A DNA stretch of 64,000 nt from Bacillus sp. FJAT-45037 (lineage in GTDB: Bacteria; Bacillota; Bacilli; Bacillales; Bacillaceae_D), in the NCBI RefSeq assembly GCF_002797325.1, contig NZ_KZ454938.1, positions 1,686,267 through 1,750,266 of the forward strand. The letters run 5' to 3'. Of this stretch, positions 39,881 through 49,240 are shown piece by piece (within the stretch, counting starts at the first letter, position 1; every line of letters begins with the position of its first letter). Under the pieces are notes generated by a model. That model searched no databases, was not told where the DNA came from, and saw only the letters and a list, made by a program, of their open reading frames with translations. The translations under genes and the position numbers were made by a program.

Positions 39881-40093
39881 TCAAGAACCCTCCACATCTT
39901 TGTATCCGGCAGTAAGCCCAATTGCTTTGTACCGATCATTTATTGCATCAAACACATCTTGAATATCATCTTTTACGACGATCTTATTTCCACTAAGTAA
40001 GGTAATCGTCGTATCCGGAAATGCTTCAACTTGTTCGATTTGTAACACATTTAACATAAATGGTTGTCCATTAATTCGAATTAATTTAATCAT
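39881..40093 (-). CDS. swrD: FlbD-family protein (SwrD)
   Basis: A 70-residue protein of the FlbD family, starting MIKLIRINGQPFMLN and containing the VEAFPDTTITLLSGNKIVVKD core. In B. subtilis SwrD (YlzI) raises flagellar motor power and is needed for swarming. No good ribosome site lies directly upstream of the ATG. The only strong one (AAGGAGG, about 40106-40112) is separated from the ATG by a hairpin (40104-40127). The stop codon abuts the fliL start. Confidence 0.9.
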   Translation of the reverse strand: MIKLIRINGQPFMLNVLQIEQVEAFPDTTITLLSGNKIVVKDDIQDVFDAINDRYKAIGLTAGYKDVEGS

Positions 40094-40103
40094 AATTATT
40101 GAA

Positions 40104-40135
40104 TGGGCTAGATCAGAACCTAGCCCAAACCTCCT
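40104..40135 (-). promoter_or_regulatory. Hairpin between Shine-Dalgarno and start codon of flbD
   Basis: On the minus strand AAGGAGG is followed by two or three bases, then TGGGCTAG, an 8-nt loop, CTAGCCCA, and about 10 nt before the ATG at 40093. The 8-bp stem is perfect. No other in-frame ATG, GTG or TTG codon lies in this stretch. The hairpin could bring a distant ribosome site close to the ATG, or control its use. Confidence 0.6.
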
Positions 40136-40175
40136 TCGCCTTTTGGATGAACTAGTCGCCTCTAAGCTTTAGTGA

Positions 40176-41099
40176 TTATCGTTTTAAGTTGACTAATTCT
40201 TGCAAGATTTCATCTGAAGTTGTGATAATACGAGTGTTCGCTTGGAATCCACGCTGTGCAACAATCATCTCTGTGAATTCTTCCGACAAATCAACATTTG
40301 ACATTTCGAGCGTACCAGCTACGAGAGATCCTGCTCCGTTAGTGCCAGGGAATGTAACATAGCCGTTCTGAGTTGGATCTGTGTCAGCAAAGTCAACATC
40401 TCCATCAGGTAACTGTGGCGTGCCCGAGTTGGCTGTTGGCTGATACATATTATCCCCCACTTTTGCTAAACCTTCATTATTAGAAAATTTAGCCAACAAA
40501 AGCTGTCCACCCGTCCTTAAGGTAGCACCATCCATAAATACGACCTTTCCATCTTGACCAATGCTGAAACTTTCAACATTAGAGGGAATTCGTATTCTAC
40601 CAAAACGATTAAAATCAGCTTCACTCTCAGGAGGAAAATCGGTAGCGGCATCATTAATTTCGTCATTAACTCCACCCATAACGTACATCCCGTCACTATT
40701 AACTAAATAACCCTCATTATCCAAATAGAAATTTCCTGCCCTAGTGTAGCTATAAACTGCATCATCACCCGCTTGACCATTCGATAAGACAAAATATCCA
40801 TCACCAGAAATCCCTAAATCCAATGCACGGTTTGTATTTTGTAGACTACCTTGAGTATGAATTGTATCGATCGTCGCTAACTGTGAACCAAGACCTACTT
40901 GTCGAGGGTTTGTACCTCCTCTACCTGGATCATTGGGCCCTGTTGCTCCTGCAATTTGTTGGCTGACCATATCTTTAAATGTCGCACGGCCTTTTTTGTA
41001 TCCGAATGTGTTGACATTTGCGATATTGTTTCCGATGACATCAAGCTTTGTTTGGAAATTTTTCATTCCTGAAATTCCTGAGTACATTGAACGTAACAT
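40176..41099 (-). CDS. flgE: Flagellar hook protein FlgE
   Basis: The main subunit of the flagellar hook. The 307-residue protein has the rod/hook N-terminal motif (LRSMYSGISGMKNFQTKLDV then NNIANVNTFGYKKGR). A central variable domain lies near 90-250, and the C-terminal heptad region is SNVDLSEEFTEMIVAQRGFQ. It is longer than B. subtilis FlgE (264). The context between flgD and flbD supports hook rather than distal rod (FlgG). Its export is controlled by FliK/FlhB. Confidence 0.93.
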   Translation of the reverse strand: MLRSMYSGISGMKNFQTKLDVIGNNIANVNTFGYKKGRATFKDMVSQQIAGATGPNDPGRGGTNPRQVGLGSQLATIDTIHTQGSLQNTNRALDLGISGDGYFVLSNGQAGDDAVYSYTRAGNFYLDNEGYLVNSDGMYVMGGVNDEINDAATDFPPESEADFNRFGRIRIPSNVESFSIGQDGKVVFMDGATLRTGGQLLLAKFSNNEGLAKVGDNMYQPTANSGTPQLPDGDVDFADTDPTQNGYVTFPGTNGAGSLVAGTLEMSNVDLSEEFTEMIVAQRGFQANTRIITTSDEILQELVNLKR

Positions 41100-41173
41100 G
41101 TATGTGTCTCTCCTTTATGATACGCTGCGTCTGTCATTCGGCAGCGATAGCCTCCCAAATGGGTCCAGCTTTT

Positions 41174-41560
41174 TTATTCGATCACAATCGTTCCATTAAT
41201 GTTCGTAAATATTTGACTCTTCGCTTCTTCACGATCTAAGACGGTAATGACCGTGCTGTTTTTAGCACTAACAAGCAAAGTTGCATCATTGGTAATAACT
41301 AAGGACTCTGTTACCCCTTTTTGTTTTGCTTCAGCTACTTTATCGGTTATCGTTTGCCACTTTTGCTGATCAAACTCAATGCCTCTTTGGTTCATTCTTT
41401 CTGTGGCGTGTTTACTCATTTTAAGATCTGTTTTACCTTTTAGTTGCTCGGTTAGGACAGTTTGAAACGATCTCTTAGGCTGTGACTGCTGTGGTGAAAC
41501 CTTTTTTACAAAAGGTTTTGGAAGTGATTGGACAGAAGAGATGTGTGTTCCTTTATTCAT
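41174..41560 (-). CDS. TIGR02530-type flagellar operon protein
   Basis: A 128-residue protein of the small family found between flgD and flgE in many Firmicutes fla operons. It has a basic, Gln/Ser-rich N-terminal third, then MSKHATERMNQRGIEFDQQKW and a C-terminal half predicted as alternating strand and helix (VTESLVITNDATLLVSAKNS). Function is not established; a role in hook assembly is suggested by position only. It lies 13 nt after flgD and 74 nt before flgE. Confidence 0.85.
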   Translation of the reverse strand: MNKGTHISSVQSLPKPFVKKVSPQQSQPKRSFQTVLTEQLKGKTDLKMSKHATERMNQRGIEFDQQKWQTITDKVAEAKQKGVTESLVITNDATLLVSAKNSTVITVLDREEAKSQIFTNINGTIVIE

Positions 41561-41573
41561 CTTCTCACTCCCT

Positions 41574-42080
41574 TTATTCTGCTATATTCTCCGTCTGACT
41601 TGCGTCTGATTGATTTTCATCTACTTTTTTCGTGGCAGCATGAATTTCCGTTAATTGCTCATGGTGGATCCACCGACCATTGTCTAATTGGATTCGGATC
41701 GTTCCATCGAATTCTGCTTTAACTGATTGTACATTGTTTTCTTGATACTGTAATTCCGTTCGGTACTCATCTACATCTACTTCTTGGGCCCACTTCACCT
41801 TTTTACCAATCAATTCACTGAACTGTACTAAGCTTTGACTCGTTTGCGTATCGACAAATTTCTGCATCGTTTGGTTCATATTCGTCATTTGTTCTAAGGA
41901 AGAAAATTGTGCCATTTGAGCGATAAATTCTCGATCATCCATTGGATTCGATGGATCTTGATTTGATAGTTGAGTCATTAAAATCTTCAAAAAATCGTCT
42001 TTTCCCAACATGTTTTGACCCGTTTGTGACGTTGGCTTCGGTTTATTTTGAAGAAAGTAACTTTCATTAATTGTTGTCAT
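41574..42080 (-). CDS. flgD: Hook-capping protein FlgD
   Basis: Forms the cap on which hook subunits assemble. The 168-residue protein carries the conserved N-terminal region [20 protein letters not shown] then [21 protein letters not shown] short C-terminal part resembles the partial FlgD of Bacillus (B. subtilis FlgD, 140) rather than the full Ig/tudor domains of E. coli FlgD. It follows fliK by 10 nt. Confidence 0.93.
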   Translation of the reverse strand: MTTINESYFLQNKPKPTSQTGQNMLGKDDFLKILMTQLSNQDPSNPMDDREFIAQMAQFSSLEQMTNMNQTMQKFVDTQTSQSLVQFSELIGKKVKWAQEVDVDEYRTELQYQENNVQSVKAEFDGTIRIQLDNGRWIHHEQLTEIHAATKKVDENQSDASQTENIAE

Positions 42081-42090
42081 TTGAGCTCAC

Positions 42091-43404
42091 CTACACTTCT
42101 TCATTAATCGTTAATTCCTCTAAAAATTCTTGAAACGTTTCTTGCGATTCATCCGTGTCTCGTTCTTTTCTGTCTTGTTGGTCCTTAGACTGTTGTTTGT
42201 TAGAAGAATCTTCGTCCTTAATGGCCGACTGCTGTTGCTGAGATACTTCGACCCGTTCTACTGTAAGGTTTTGATTGATAAAGGCTTGTCGAAGCTGCTG
42301 AAGTTGTGACTCGACAAGTTCTCTCGCACCTGAAGAACTAGTTAACAACCTTGCGATCAATACTCCATTGATTTGCGTCAGCTGAATGTCAATCCGCCCA
42401 AGATGTTGTGGATACAATTTCACTGAGAATGTATTCATCCCCGCTTCATTTTTTCTAAAAGCTCCACGTTGCATCATTTGCTCGAACTGCTTTAGCAGCT
42501 GCTCTTGTTGAACTTGCTTCGGTTGATGTTCGCCAATATGAATGGTTGCTTGTTGCGACCGAGACATTAATTGTCCGAGCTCTATACCGTTTTGTGGTAG
42601 AAATAACCCTTGATTTAATGGGCGTTCATTGCCAGCTGTTCTTAGCAGTGGCATATCATCTTTTCCAGTCGCCATCAGTTGATTCATTGCTTCTTTAAAT
42701 GTTTGATTAGGCGATGTTGTTTGACCCTTCATTAAAGAGTCTCCGGTCCGTTCCTGTAAAACATTTTGTAGGTGATGAATAATTCGAGCTAACTGTCGTT
42801 CAATCGATTGATTTTCACCTTTTAACACCGGAAAAAGTTGATCGATTTTTCTTTCGGTGTTTAAAGATAGCTTCTGATCCGTTCGTTGCTCTGCTTGGAT
42901 GTAGGATAAGAGAACACCTACTAATGCAAGTTGCTCCTCTGGCCAATCATTCACCATATCCATGACTGTTTCTTCGGATAGTTTGATCTTCTCTTGATTG
43001 TTTACATTAAGTACATCAAGAAGAGATTGGGACCAGTTGTCATCGGTATCTTCCGATGAATGTAGACTCATGTCTGTTTGCTCATTGTTGAGTAAACCTA
43101 ATAGTTGCATTAAAGAACCCGCCAAGTCATCAGGTAACACATCTAAAAAGGATTGAATCAATTCATTCTCTTGTAAAGTATCGATGTCGACCTCTAGACC
43201 GATGAATGAGGCTATCCATTCGTTTAATTCGACTTGGTTTGTTAAAGAAGTTGGCGCTTCGGCTTGTGCATGTTCGCTAGAAGTTTGAAGATTTCCTAAC
43301 ATCATTGCAAATGTGCTATTAGACTCTGAGTTTGAATCGATCTTCCCGTTAGATAAAGTGGTTGGCGTAGTTTGCGTTGAAAGAAGAGCCATCATTGCGT
43401 TCAT
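42091..43404 (-). CDS. fliK: Hook-length control protein FliK
   Basis: Measures hook length and triggers the FlhB export switch. The 437-residue protein has a long, poorly conserved Gln/Ser/Thr-rich N-terminal part. The conserved C-terminal Flg_hook domain (about 300-400) contains LYPQHLGRIDIQLTQINGVL and LRQAFINQNLTVERVEVSQQ. An acidic and Gln-rich tail ends it. A GGAGGTG site sets the start. It sits between the ylxF-like gene and flgD, as in B. subtilis. Confidence 0.92.
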   Translation of the reverse strand: MNAMMALLSTQTTPTTLSNGKIDSNSESNSTFAMMLGNLQTSSEHAQAEAPTSLTNQVELNEWIASFIGLEVDIDTLQENELIQSFLDVLPDDLAGSLMQLLGLLNNEQTDMSLHSSEDTDDNWSQSLLDVLNVNNQEKIKLSEETVMDMVNDWPEEQLALVGVLLSYIQAEQRTDQKLSLNTERKIDQLFPVLKGENQSIERQLARIIHHLQNVLQERTGDSLMKGQTTSPNQTFKEAMNQLMATGKDDMPLLRTAGNERPLNQGLFLPQNGIELGQLMSRSQQATIHIGEHQPKQVQQEQLLKQFEQMMQRGAFRKNEAGMNTFSVKLYPQHLGRIDIQLTQINGVLIARLLTSSSGARELVESQLQQLRQAFINQNLTVERVEVSQQQQSAIKDEDSSNKQQSKDQQDRKERDTDESQETFQEFLEELTINEEV

Positions 43405-43434
43405 TTGTTCACCTCCCTTCGAAAAAGAAAATTA

Positions 43435-44010
43435 TTATTCCCCGAGCCTGCTCATTAAATTGGCTGCAACTTCTGGTTCCATTTTCGCTAAAATGGCCGC
43501 TCTAGCATTGGTGGCCATTTGAGATAAATGAAGGAGAGCTTCTTCACTACTTAACTCTGAAAGGATAGCGGCGGCATTCTTTGCAGACATCGCCTCATAC
43601 GTTCTTGCTAATTCTTTCAGGTCCTGTGTGGCCAGTTCGGCTTGTTCTTGTGTTAGTAAAAGTTCTTGTTTTAATTCGACGTTTTCGTTTTCAAGGTTGA
43701 TCACTTGCTCTTCTCGCTCGGTCATTTGTTGAGATAATTGGTTGATTTGCGTTTGTTGAGATTCAATGGTTGCTTGAAGTTCACTTTCATCAAGTTGTTC
43801 TTCGTAAACCACATCCTCATCCTCATCCTCATTTTCAATCAAAGATTCGACAAACGGAATCTGTGAACCCATTTGCTTTGCTCCACCGACAACATCAAAA
43901 CCGATCAAATTTAAGATCACACTAAAGAGGATCAGAGCAAAGACCACTGGAATAAAAATGACGAGAAAGAACATTTGCAACTTGCTATTCTTTTTTTCTC
44001 CTTGAGTCAT
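43435..44010 (-). CDS. ylxF: YlxF/MotE-like flagellar membrane protein
   Basis: A 191-residue protein with one N-terminal membrane helix (about 11-33), an acidic stretch and a coiled coil (about 75-135). The C-terminal MgtE-N-like segment is YEAMSAKNAAAILSELSSEE followed by NARAAILAKMEPEVAANLM. Relatives (MotE) act as chaperones for the stator or motor in other bacteria; the Bacillus protein is not well characterised. It lies between fliJ and fliK, the usual place of ylxF. Confidence 0.88.
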   Translation of the reverse strand: MTQGEKKNSKLQMFFLVIFIPVVFALILFSVILNLIGFDVVGGAKQMGSQIPFVESLIENEDEDEDVVYEEQLDESELQATIESQQTQINQLSQQMTEREEQVINLENENVELKQELLLTQEQAELATQDLKELARTYEAMSAKNAAAILSELSSEEALLHLSQMATNARAAILAKMEPEVAANLMSRLGE

Positions 44011-44024
44011 AACTTCACCTATTT

Positions 44025-44462
44025 TCAGCGCTTTTGAAACAATTGAATGGCAATTTCGTCCATCTGTACATTATCAAGATAAATTTGCTCTTGTTTGTAT
44101 TGGGTAAATTTTACCTGTTTCATTTTTTCGTATTTTTTGTATTCGATTGAACGTTTGACCATATCTTGTTCTTTCCGTTTCATTCGCTCTCTAGCTAATT
44201 GGGTATTTCGTTGCTGATCACTTATAGCCTGTTGCAACCTCATAAGTTGAGATTGACTCGATTGAAGTTCATAAATGGAGATTCCGTTAGTGACTTTTTC
44301 TCTACCTAGTTCTTCTAGATTCTCTTTCTTCTTTAACAACTCATACAACTCTGTTGCAACTTGTTCAAATTCATTCATTGCTTCTGTATATTGATGTTGG
44401 CTCGATTGCTGCTCTTGTTCTCTGAGATTCATCACCTTTTGTAGTGCAAAATCAAAGGACAT
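44025..44462 (-). CDS. fliJ: Flagellar export chaperone/stalk FliJ
   Basis: The central stalk of the flagellar export ATPase ring, also an escort of export chaperones. The 145-residue protein is one long antiparallel coiled coil, with the conserved start FDFALQKVMNLREQEQ. It is basic and Gln/Glu-rich throughout. Size matches B. subtilis FliJ (147). It follows fliI by 13 nt. Confidence 0.9.
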   Translation of the reverse strand: MSFDFALQKVMNLREQEQQSSQHQYTEAMNEFEQVATELYELLKKKENLEELGREKVTNGISIYELQSSQSQLMRLQQAISDQQRNTQLARERMKRKEQDMVKRSIEYKKYEKMKQVKFTQYKQEQIYLDNVQMDEIAIQLFQKR

Positions 44463-44475
44463 TTATCATAACACC

Positions 44476-45783
44476 TCACCCAAATTGGTTCTTTAATAGC
44501 GTTGTTGATTCATTTATAGTCATTTTTTCGTCTGTTCCTTGAGATAAAAATTGAATGATCGCAGGGTGTGCTTGGATCGCTTCATCAATTTCTTTAGAAG
44601 AGCCTCGCTTGTAAGCACCAATGTTAATTAAATCCTCAGCTTCCTCATACGTTGAGAGCAAGAAACGCACTCGATCTGCTGCTTGTCTATGTTGATCATC
44701 TACTAAATCAGCCATCACTCGGCTCACACTCTTCAACACATTTATAGCTGGAAACTGTCCTTTATTCGCTAGACGACGATCTAAGACTAAGTGACCATCT
44801 AATATCCCTCTCACCGCATCAGCAATGGGTTCATTCATATCATCACCATCAACTAACACCGTATAAAAGGCTGTGATACTTCCACGTACGTCTGTCCCTG
44901 AGCGTTCTAAGAGCTTAGGTAACATCGCAAAAACAGATGGTGTATACCCTTTAGTAGTAGGTGGCTCCCCAATCGCTAGACCTACTTCTCTTTGAGCCAT
45001 AGCAAATCGTGTGACAGAGTCCATCATCAAGTTCACATCATATCCCTGATTCCGAAAGTATTCCGCAATAGCTGTTGCTGTCATCGCACCTTTAATTCTC
45101 ATTAATGCCGGTTGATCAGAAGTTGCTACGACTAAGATAGTACGCTTCAGCCCTTCTTCCCCGAGATCACGTTCGATAAAGTCTTTCACTTCACGTCCAC
45201 GCTCTCCAATCAATGCAATCACATTAAGATCGGCTGATGAATTTTTAGCAAGCATTGAAAGTAACGTACTTTTTCCGACACCACTACCAGCAAAAATACC
45301 AATCCGTTGACCTTTTCCTACTGTAAACAAGCTATCGATGGATCGGATACCAAGGCTCATCTTTTGCTCAATCCTTGGTCGGGCAAGTGGGTTTGGGGGC
45401 TGATTATCCGTTGGAAACGACGTTAATCCTTTAGGCAAGGATGACTGGTCTAATAATTCCCCGCACCCATCTACCACTTTGCCAATTAAACTCGTACCCA
45501 CTTTAATTTCAAGAGGTTTGCCCGTTGCTTCTACTAAGCTGCCTGGTGCTATTTCAGTGATTCCGTTTAGTGGCATAAGTAGAACATATTCATTTCGAAA
45601 CCCGACTACTTCTGCTCGTACTCGTTTTTGTTGATGTTTTCCAATTAGAATGTAGCAAAGGTCCCCAATCGAAGCGATCGGTCCTTTTGATTCAATCATT
45701 AACCCTACTACTCTTGATACTCTCCCATACCATTTATAAGGTGAGAGTGTAGAAACCGAGTTAATTAAAGACTTCGCTTTCAT
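44476..45783 (-). CDS. fliI: Flagellum-specific ATP synthase-like export ATPase FliI
   Basis: A hexameric ATPase, related to F1-ATPase beta, that drives flagellar protein export with FliH and FliJ. The 435-residue protein has the Walker A motif GSGVGKST (about 166-173), ALIGERGREVKDFI, and a Walker B region (VNLMMDSVTRFAMAQREVGL). The ATG at 45783 has GAGGAGG 6 nt upstream within fliH. A TTG two codons earlier is too close to that site. It overlaps fliH by 23 bases. Confidence 0.96.
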   Translation of the reverse strand: MKAKSLINSVSTLSPYKWYGRVSRVVGLMIESKGPIASIGDLCYILIGKHQQKRVRAEVVGFRNEYVLLMPLNGITEIAPGSLVEATGKPLEIKVGTSLIGKVVDGCGELLDQSSLPKGLTSFPTDNQPPNPLARPRIEQKMSLGIRSIDSLFTVGKGQRIGIFAGSGVGKSTLLSMLAKNSSADLNVIALIGERGREVKDFIERDLGEEGLKRTILVVATSDQPALMRIKGAMTATAIAEYFRNQGYDVNLMMDSVTRFAMAQREVGLAIGEPPTTKGYTPSVFAMLPKLLERSGTDVRGSITAFYTVLVDGDDMNEPIADAVRGILDGHLVLDRRLANKGQFPAINVLKSVSRVMADLVDDQHRQAADRVRFLLSTYEEAEDLINIGAYKRGSSKEIDEAIQAHPAIIQFLSQGTDEKMTINESTTLLKNQFG

Positions 45784-46582
45784 GATCAACCTCCTCGAGT
45801 TGAACGAGTAGCTGCTTTTTCAGCTCTTCTAATTGATGATCTACGGTAGCGTCGATTCGTCCGAATTTCGATTCAATAATACAGCCATTCTCAGAAAGTT
45901 GCGCATCGGCATATATGTAGAGCACTTCCGTGTGACTTAGCAGATGTTGTAGCTCTTCTTTTTGTTGACGGGTACGCTCGAACCAAGTAGGATGCACATA
46001 TATTTTTACTTCTTCATGTTCCTGAACTTCCTTGATCACTTGTTTTACCAGTTGGCCCCAAAGAGGTGAGTCTGGCTCGAGATGCTCATTGATCATTCGC
46101 TTGGTCAGCTCGACAGCAAGTTCAACGATAACCGGCTCGGCATCTGCTAACACTTTGTTGTACTCGTCTTTTGCGCTCATTATAACCGTATTCGCTTCTT
46201 CAATTACCGCTGAGTACTCACTGAAACCATCTTCTCTTCCTTGCTGCAAGCCTTCTTTGTACCCTTGTTCTTTCATGTGCTCAAAGGCTACTTCTTGTTG
46301 TTCAGTGGCTTGTTGTTGGTCGCGCTCTAACTGCTCATACATTTTTTCAATATCTTTCTTAGCTTGTTCAATCATTTCCTCAGCTTCTTGTTTCACTTCT
46401 TTTAACTGTCTTGTCTTGGCTCTCTCAAACTCTAGATGGCCTCCCGATTGCACATCGCCATCTTCTTCACTTGAATCTATCAATAATTGAAATGCGTTTT
46501 CTTCAAATAAATTACGAATGGTGATCGTTTTCACTTCTTGGTCCGTCGCTGTTGATTGGCGTGATTTAATGAGTTTAGACAA
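45761..46582 (-). CDS. fliH: Flagellar assembly protein FliH
   Basis: Dimeric regulator of FliI that links it to the C ring. The 273-residue protein has a charged coiled-coil N-terminal half with many Glu/Gln/Lys. The conserved C-terminal domain shows ELAVELTKRMINEHLEP and ENGCIIESKFGRIDATVDHQ, related to the F-type ATPase b/delta stalk. The start is TTG at 46582, overlapping fliG by eight bases, with GGAGGAG upstream inside fliG. Confidence 0.92.
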   Translation of the reverse strand: MSKLIKSRQSTATDQEVKTITIRNLFEENAFQLLIDSSEEDGDVQSGGHLEFERAKTRQLKEVKQEAEEMIEQAKKDIEKMYEQLERDQQQATEQQEVAFEHMKEQGYKEGLQQGREDGFSEYSAVIEEANTVIMSAKDEYNKVLADAEPVIVELAVELTKRMINEHLEPDSPLWGQLVKQVIKEVQEHEEVKIYVHPTWFERTRQQKEELQHLLSHTEVLYIYADAQLSENGCIIESKFGRIDATVDHQLEELKKQLLVQLEEVDHESEVFN

Positions 46583-47591
46583 TCACATCATCTCCTCCGC
46601 CACGAGCAATAACGATCTCCCCTGACTCTTCAAGACGGCGAATAACCGAAACAATTCTTGTTTGGGCCTCTTCTACATCTCTCAATCTAACAGGACCCAT
46701 AAATTCCATTTCATCTTTAAATGTCTCTGCCATCCGCTGTGACATATTATTAAAGACAATTTCCTTCACTTCATCGCTAGCTACTTTTAATGATAATTGA
46801 AGGTCTTCATTTTCTACATCTCGAATGACTCTTTGAATCGAACGATTATCGAGTGTGACAATATCTTCAAAGACAAACATTCTTTTCTTGATTTCCTCTG
46901 CAAGCTCAGGGTCTTGAATTTCAAGGGCATCTAATATCGTTCGTTCTGTTGAGCGGTCAACACTGTTTAACACATCTACCACTGATTCAATACCACCAGC
47001 ATCTGTATAATCCTGAGTCATCGTAGACGAAAGTTTCTGCTCTAAAATTGATTCAACCTCATTAATGATTTCAGGAGAAGTGCTATCCATTAATGCGATT
47101 CTTCTAGCCACATCTGCTTGAACTTCTTGTGGAAGCTCTGAGAGGATTTGGCCTGCTTGAGTGGAATCCAAGTAGCTCAAGATTAAAGCAATCGTCTGCG
47201 GATGCTCATTTTGGATAAAATTTAAAATTTGAGATGGTTCTGACTTTCTAGCAAAATCAAATGGTCGTACTTGAAGAGTCGATGTTAAACGATTAATGAT
47301 GTCCATAGCATTTGACTCTCCTAATGCTTTTTCAAGGATGCTTTTGGCATAACCAATTCCACCTTGAGCAATATAGTCTTGAGCTAAGACAAGCGAATGA
47401 AATTGTTCTAAAATCTCGTCTTTCATCTCACTATCGACTTTCCGAACATTTGCAATCTCTAACGTTAGCTGCTCGATCTCTTCCTCCGATAAATGTTTAT
47501 ACACTTGAGCGGAAACATCAGGCCCAAGTGAGATTAGGAGGATTGCCGCTTTTTGCTTACCTGATAACGATTTTTTAGTTGCTTGTGCCAA
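46575..47591 (-). CDS. fliG: Flagellar motor switch protein FliG
   Basis: The C-ring protein that contacts the stators and generates torque. The 338-residue protein contains the N-terminal FliF-binding domain (GKQKAAILLISLGPDVSAQV) and a middle domain with EHPQTIALILSYLD. The C-terminal torque domain has charged residues in KKRMFVFEDIVTLDNRSIQR. It closely resembles B. subtilis FliG. The start is TTG at 47591, with GGAGGG 7 nt upstream. Confidence 0.97.
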   Translation of the reverse strand: MAQATKKSLSGKQKAAILLISLGPDVSAQVYKHLSEEEIEQLTLEIANVRKVDSEMKDEILEQFHSLVLAQDYIAQGGIGYAKSILEKALGESNAMDIINRLTSTLQVRPFDFARKSEPSQILNFIQNEHPQTIALILSYLDSTQAGQILSELPQEVQADVARRIALMDSTSPEIINEVESILEQKLSSTMTQDYTDAGGIESVVDVLNSVDRSTERTILDALEIQDPELAEEIKKRMFVFEDIVTLDNRSIQRVIRDVENEDLQLSLKVASDEVKEIVFNNMSQRMAETFKDEMEFMGPVRLRDVEEAQTRIVSVIRRLEESGEIVIARGGGDDVIV

Positions 47592-47603
47592 CCGTCTTCC
47601 CTC

Positions 47604-49181
47604 CTAATCCTCAGATAACCACGTACGAAGTAGTTTCGAAAATTCTTCTGGCTTATCTTTAGCCATCTTTTCAAGTTGTTTTCTTTTCGTTGCTTGAACA
47701 CCCGTATCTTCATTAGGAAGATCTGGAAGAAAATCAGTCTCTTCTTGAATAATTACCTGTTCTTCTTCAATTTCACGTTTGCGTTTTCGATTTAAAAGGA
47801 ATAGCAACAATATAATTGTCACAATTAGTAGACCACCTACTACATACATCCAAACCGGGATCGCCATTTCATTTACAGCTTCTAATTCAACTTTCCCTGC
47901 AAACGGTCCAGAAACAATAGAAATGTTTTGATTAATCGCTTCTTCTGTGAGTTCATCAGCGTATACGCCTGATATGCTCGTTCTTACGATGGTTCCTAAA
48001 ATTTGTTGAATATCATTTAAGCGTTCTTGCGGAAGAACATCCATACCATCTGGTGGCTCTACCATAACTTGAATACCTAAATCTCTTATTTTGTATGGAC
48101 TCTCAACGATATCTCGATTAATTCGATTCACTTCGTTATTAATTCGATCTTCCGTCCGCTCATAATCCGTTTCTCCTTGCCCAAAAGCGCCTGGGAAGTT
48201 AGGAATACCATCTCCCGCACCCTCAACACCACCTGGAGGCGTACCTTCGCCAGTGTAAGTCTCTGTGATTCGTTCAATACTGACTGCAATACCTTCCATA
48301 TTTTCTGGATCAACCGGTTCAACAAGCGACTCTTGTCGGTTCTCTTGGGTAAAATCAATATCTGTCGTAACAGATACTAACACTTTGTCTTGCCCGACTA
48401 CCGTTCCTAACATTCTCTGTAGATTTTTTGTCAAATCTCTTTCGATTTCACGCTGAACAGCTCTCTGTTGCTCAAAAGCTGTTAACGTTGTTGCTGGATT
48501 CGAATCTTGCTCATAAAAATAATCCTCAAACATTTGGTTCATAATGACGATATTCTCTATAGGTAGATTCGGAACACTTTTTGATACTAAATGATAAAGT
48601 GCTTTTACTTGACTCTGCTCTAATTGATACCCAGGTGATAAATCAACAATGACAGATGCAGTCGCAGCTTCTTGTGTTGTATTTAGCCAAACACTTTCCT
48701 CCGGTAAAGTAATCATCACATTCGCATTATTCACACCATTAATATTACGGATAAGGTCTGCTAATTCGGTCTGCATTAACCCACGTTCCATAATCGTAAA
48801 CTCATTATCTGTCATCCCAAAACCCATTTGATCTTGGAAAAAGCTATAATCGATGCTTCCACTTCTCGGAATGCCTTCTGCAGCCAAATCAACTTTTAGA
48901 CTATCAACTAAAGCTTCTGGAACTAGTATTGTCGAGCCATTATCGGAGATTTCTGCTGGAATTCCTCTTGCATCTAACGTTTCTTTAATTTGCCCGGTTT
49001 CTTGCAAACTTAAGTTGCTGTATAGAGGGACGTTATTCGTTCGATTTCCTAATAAAACTAAAAGAATAAGTACGAGTATGACAGCACCTACAGATCCTAT
49101 AAGAATTCCTCTTTGTTTTGTTGTGCGCTCGCCCCAATACTCTGTTACCTTCTGCTTGTATAGTACAAATTTCTCGTTCAT
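47604..49181 (-). CDS. fliF: Flagellar MS-ring protein FliF
   Basis: Forms the membrane MS ring, the base on which the flagellum is built. The 525-residue protein has an N-terminal membrane helix (about 26-45) and ring-building domains with the YscJ-like start NVPLYSNLSLQETGQIKETL. A second membrane helix (about 420-445) precedes the C-terminal FliG-binding segment (about 495-525). Normal length compared with B. subtilis FliF (536). It follows fliE by 59 nt. Confidence 0.96.
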   Translation of the reverse strand: MNEKFVLYKQKVTEYWGERTTKQRGILIGSVGAVILVLILLVLLGNRTNNVPLYSNLSLQETGQIKETLDARGIPAEISDNGSTILVPEALVDSLKVDLAAEGIPRSGSIDYSFFQDQMGFGMTDNEFTIMERGLMQTELADLIRNINGVNNANVMITLPEESVWLNTTQEAATASVIVDLSPGYQLEQSQVKALYHLVSKSVPNLPIENIVIMNQMFEDYFYEQDSNPATTLTAFEQQRAVQREIERDLTKNLQRMLGTVVGQDKVLVSVTTDIDFTQENRQESLVEPVDPENMEGIAVSIERITETYTGEGTPPGGVEGAGDGIPNFPGAFGQGETDYERTEDRINNEVNRINRDIVESPYKIRDLGIQVMVEPPDGMDVLPQERLNDIQQILGTIVRTSISGVYADELTEEAINQNISIVSGPFAGKVELEAVNEMAIPVWMYVVGGLLIVTIILLLFLLNRKRKREIEEEQVIIQEETDFLPDLPNEDTGVQATKRKQLEKMAKDKPEEFSKLLRTWLSED

Positions 49182-49240
49182 GCGCCCTCCTACACCCTAC
49201 ATTACAAATTACTGACAAAATATTGTGATGGCTTTTTTTA

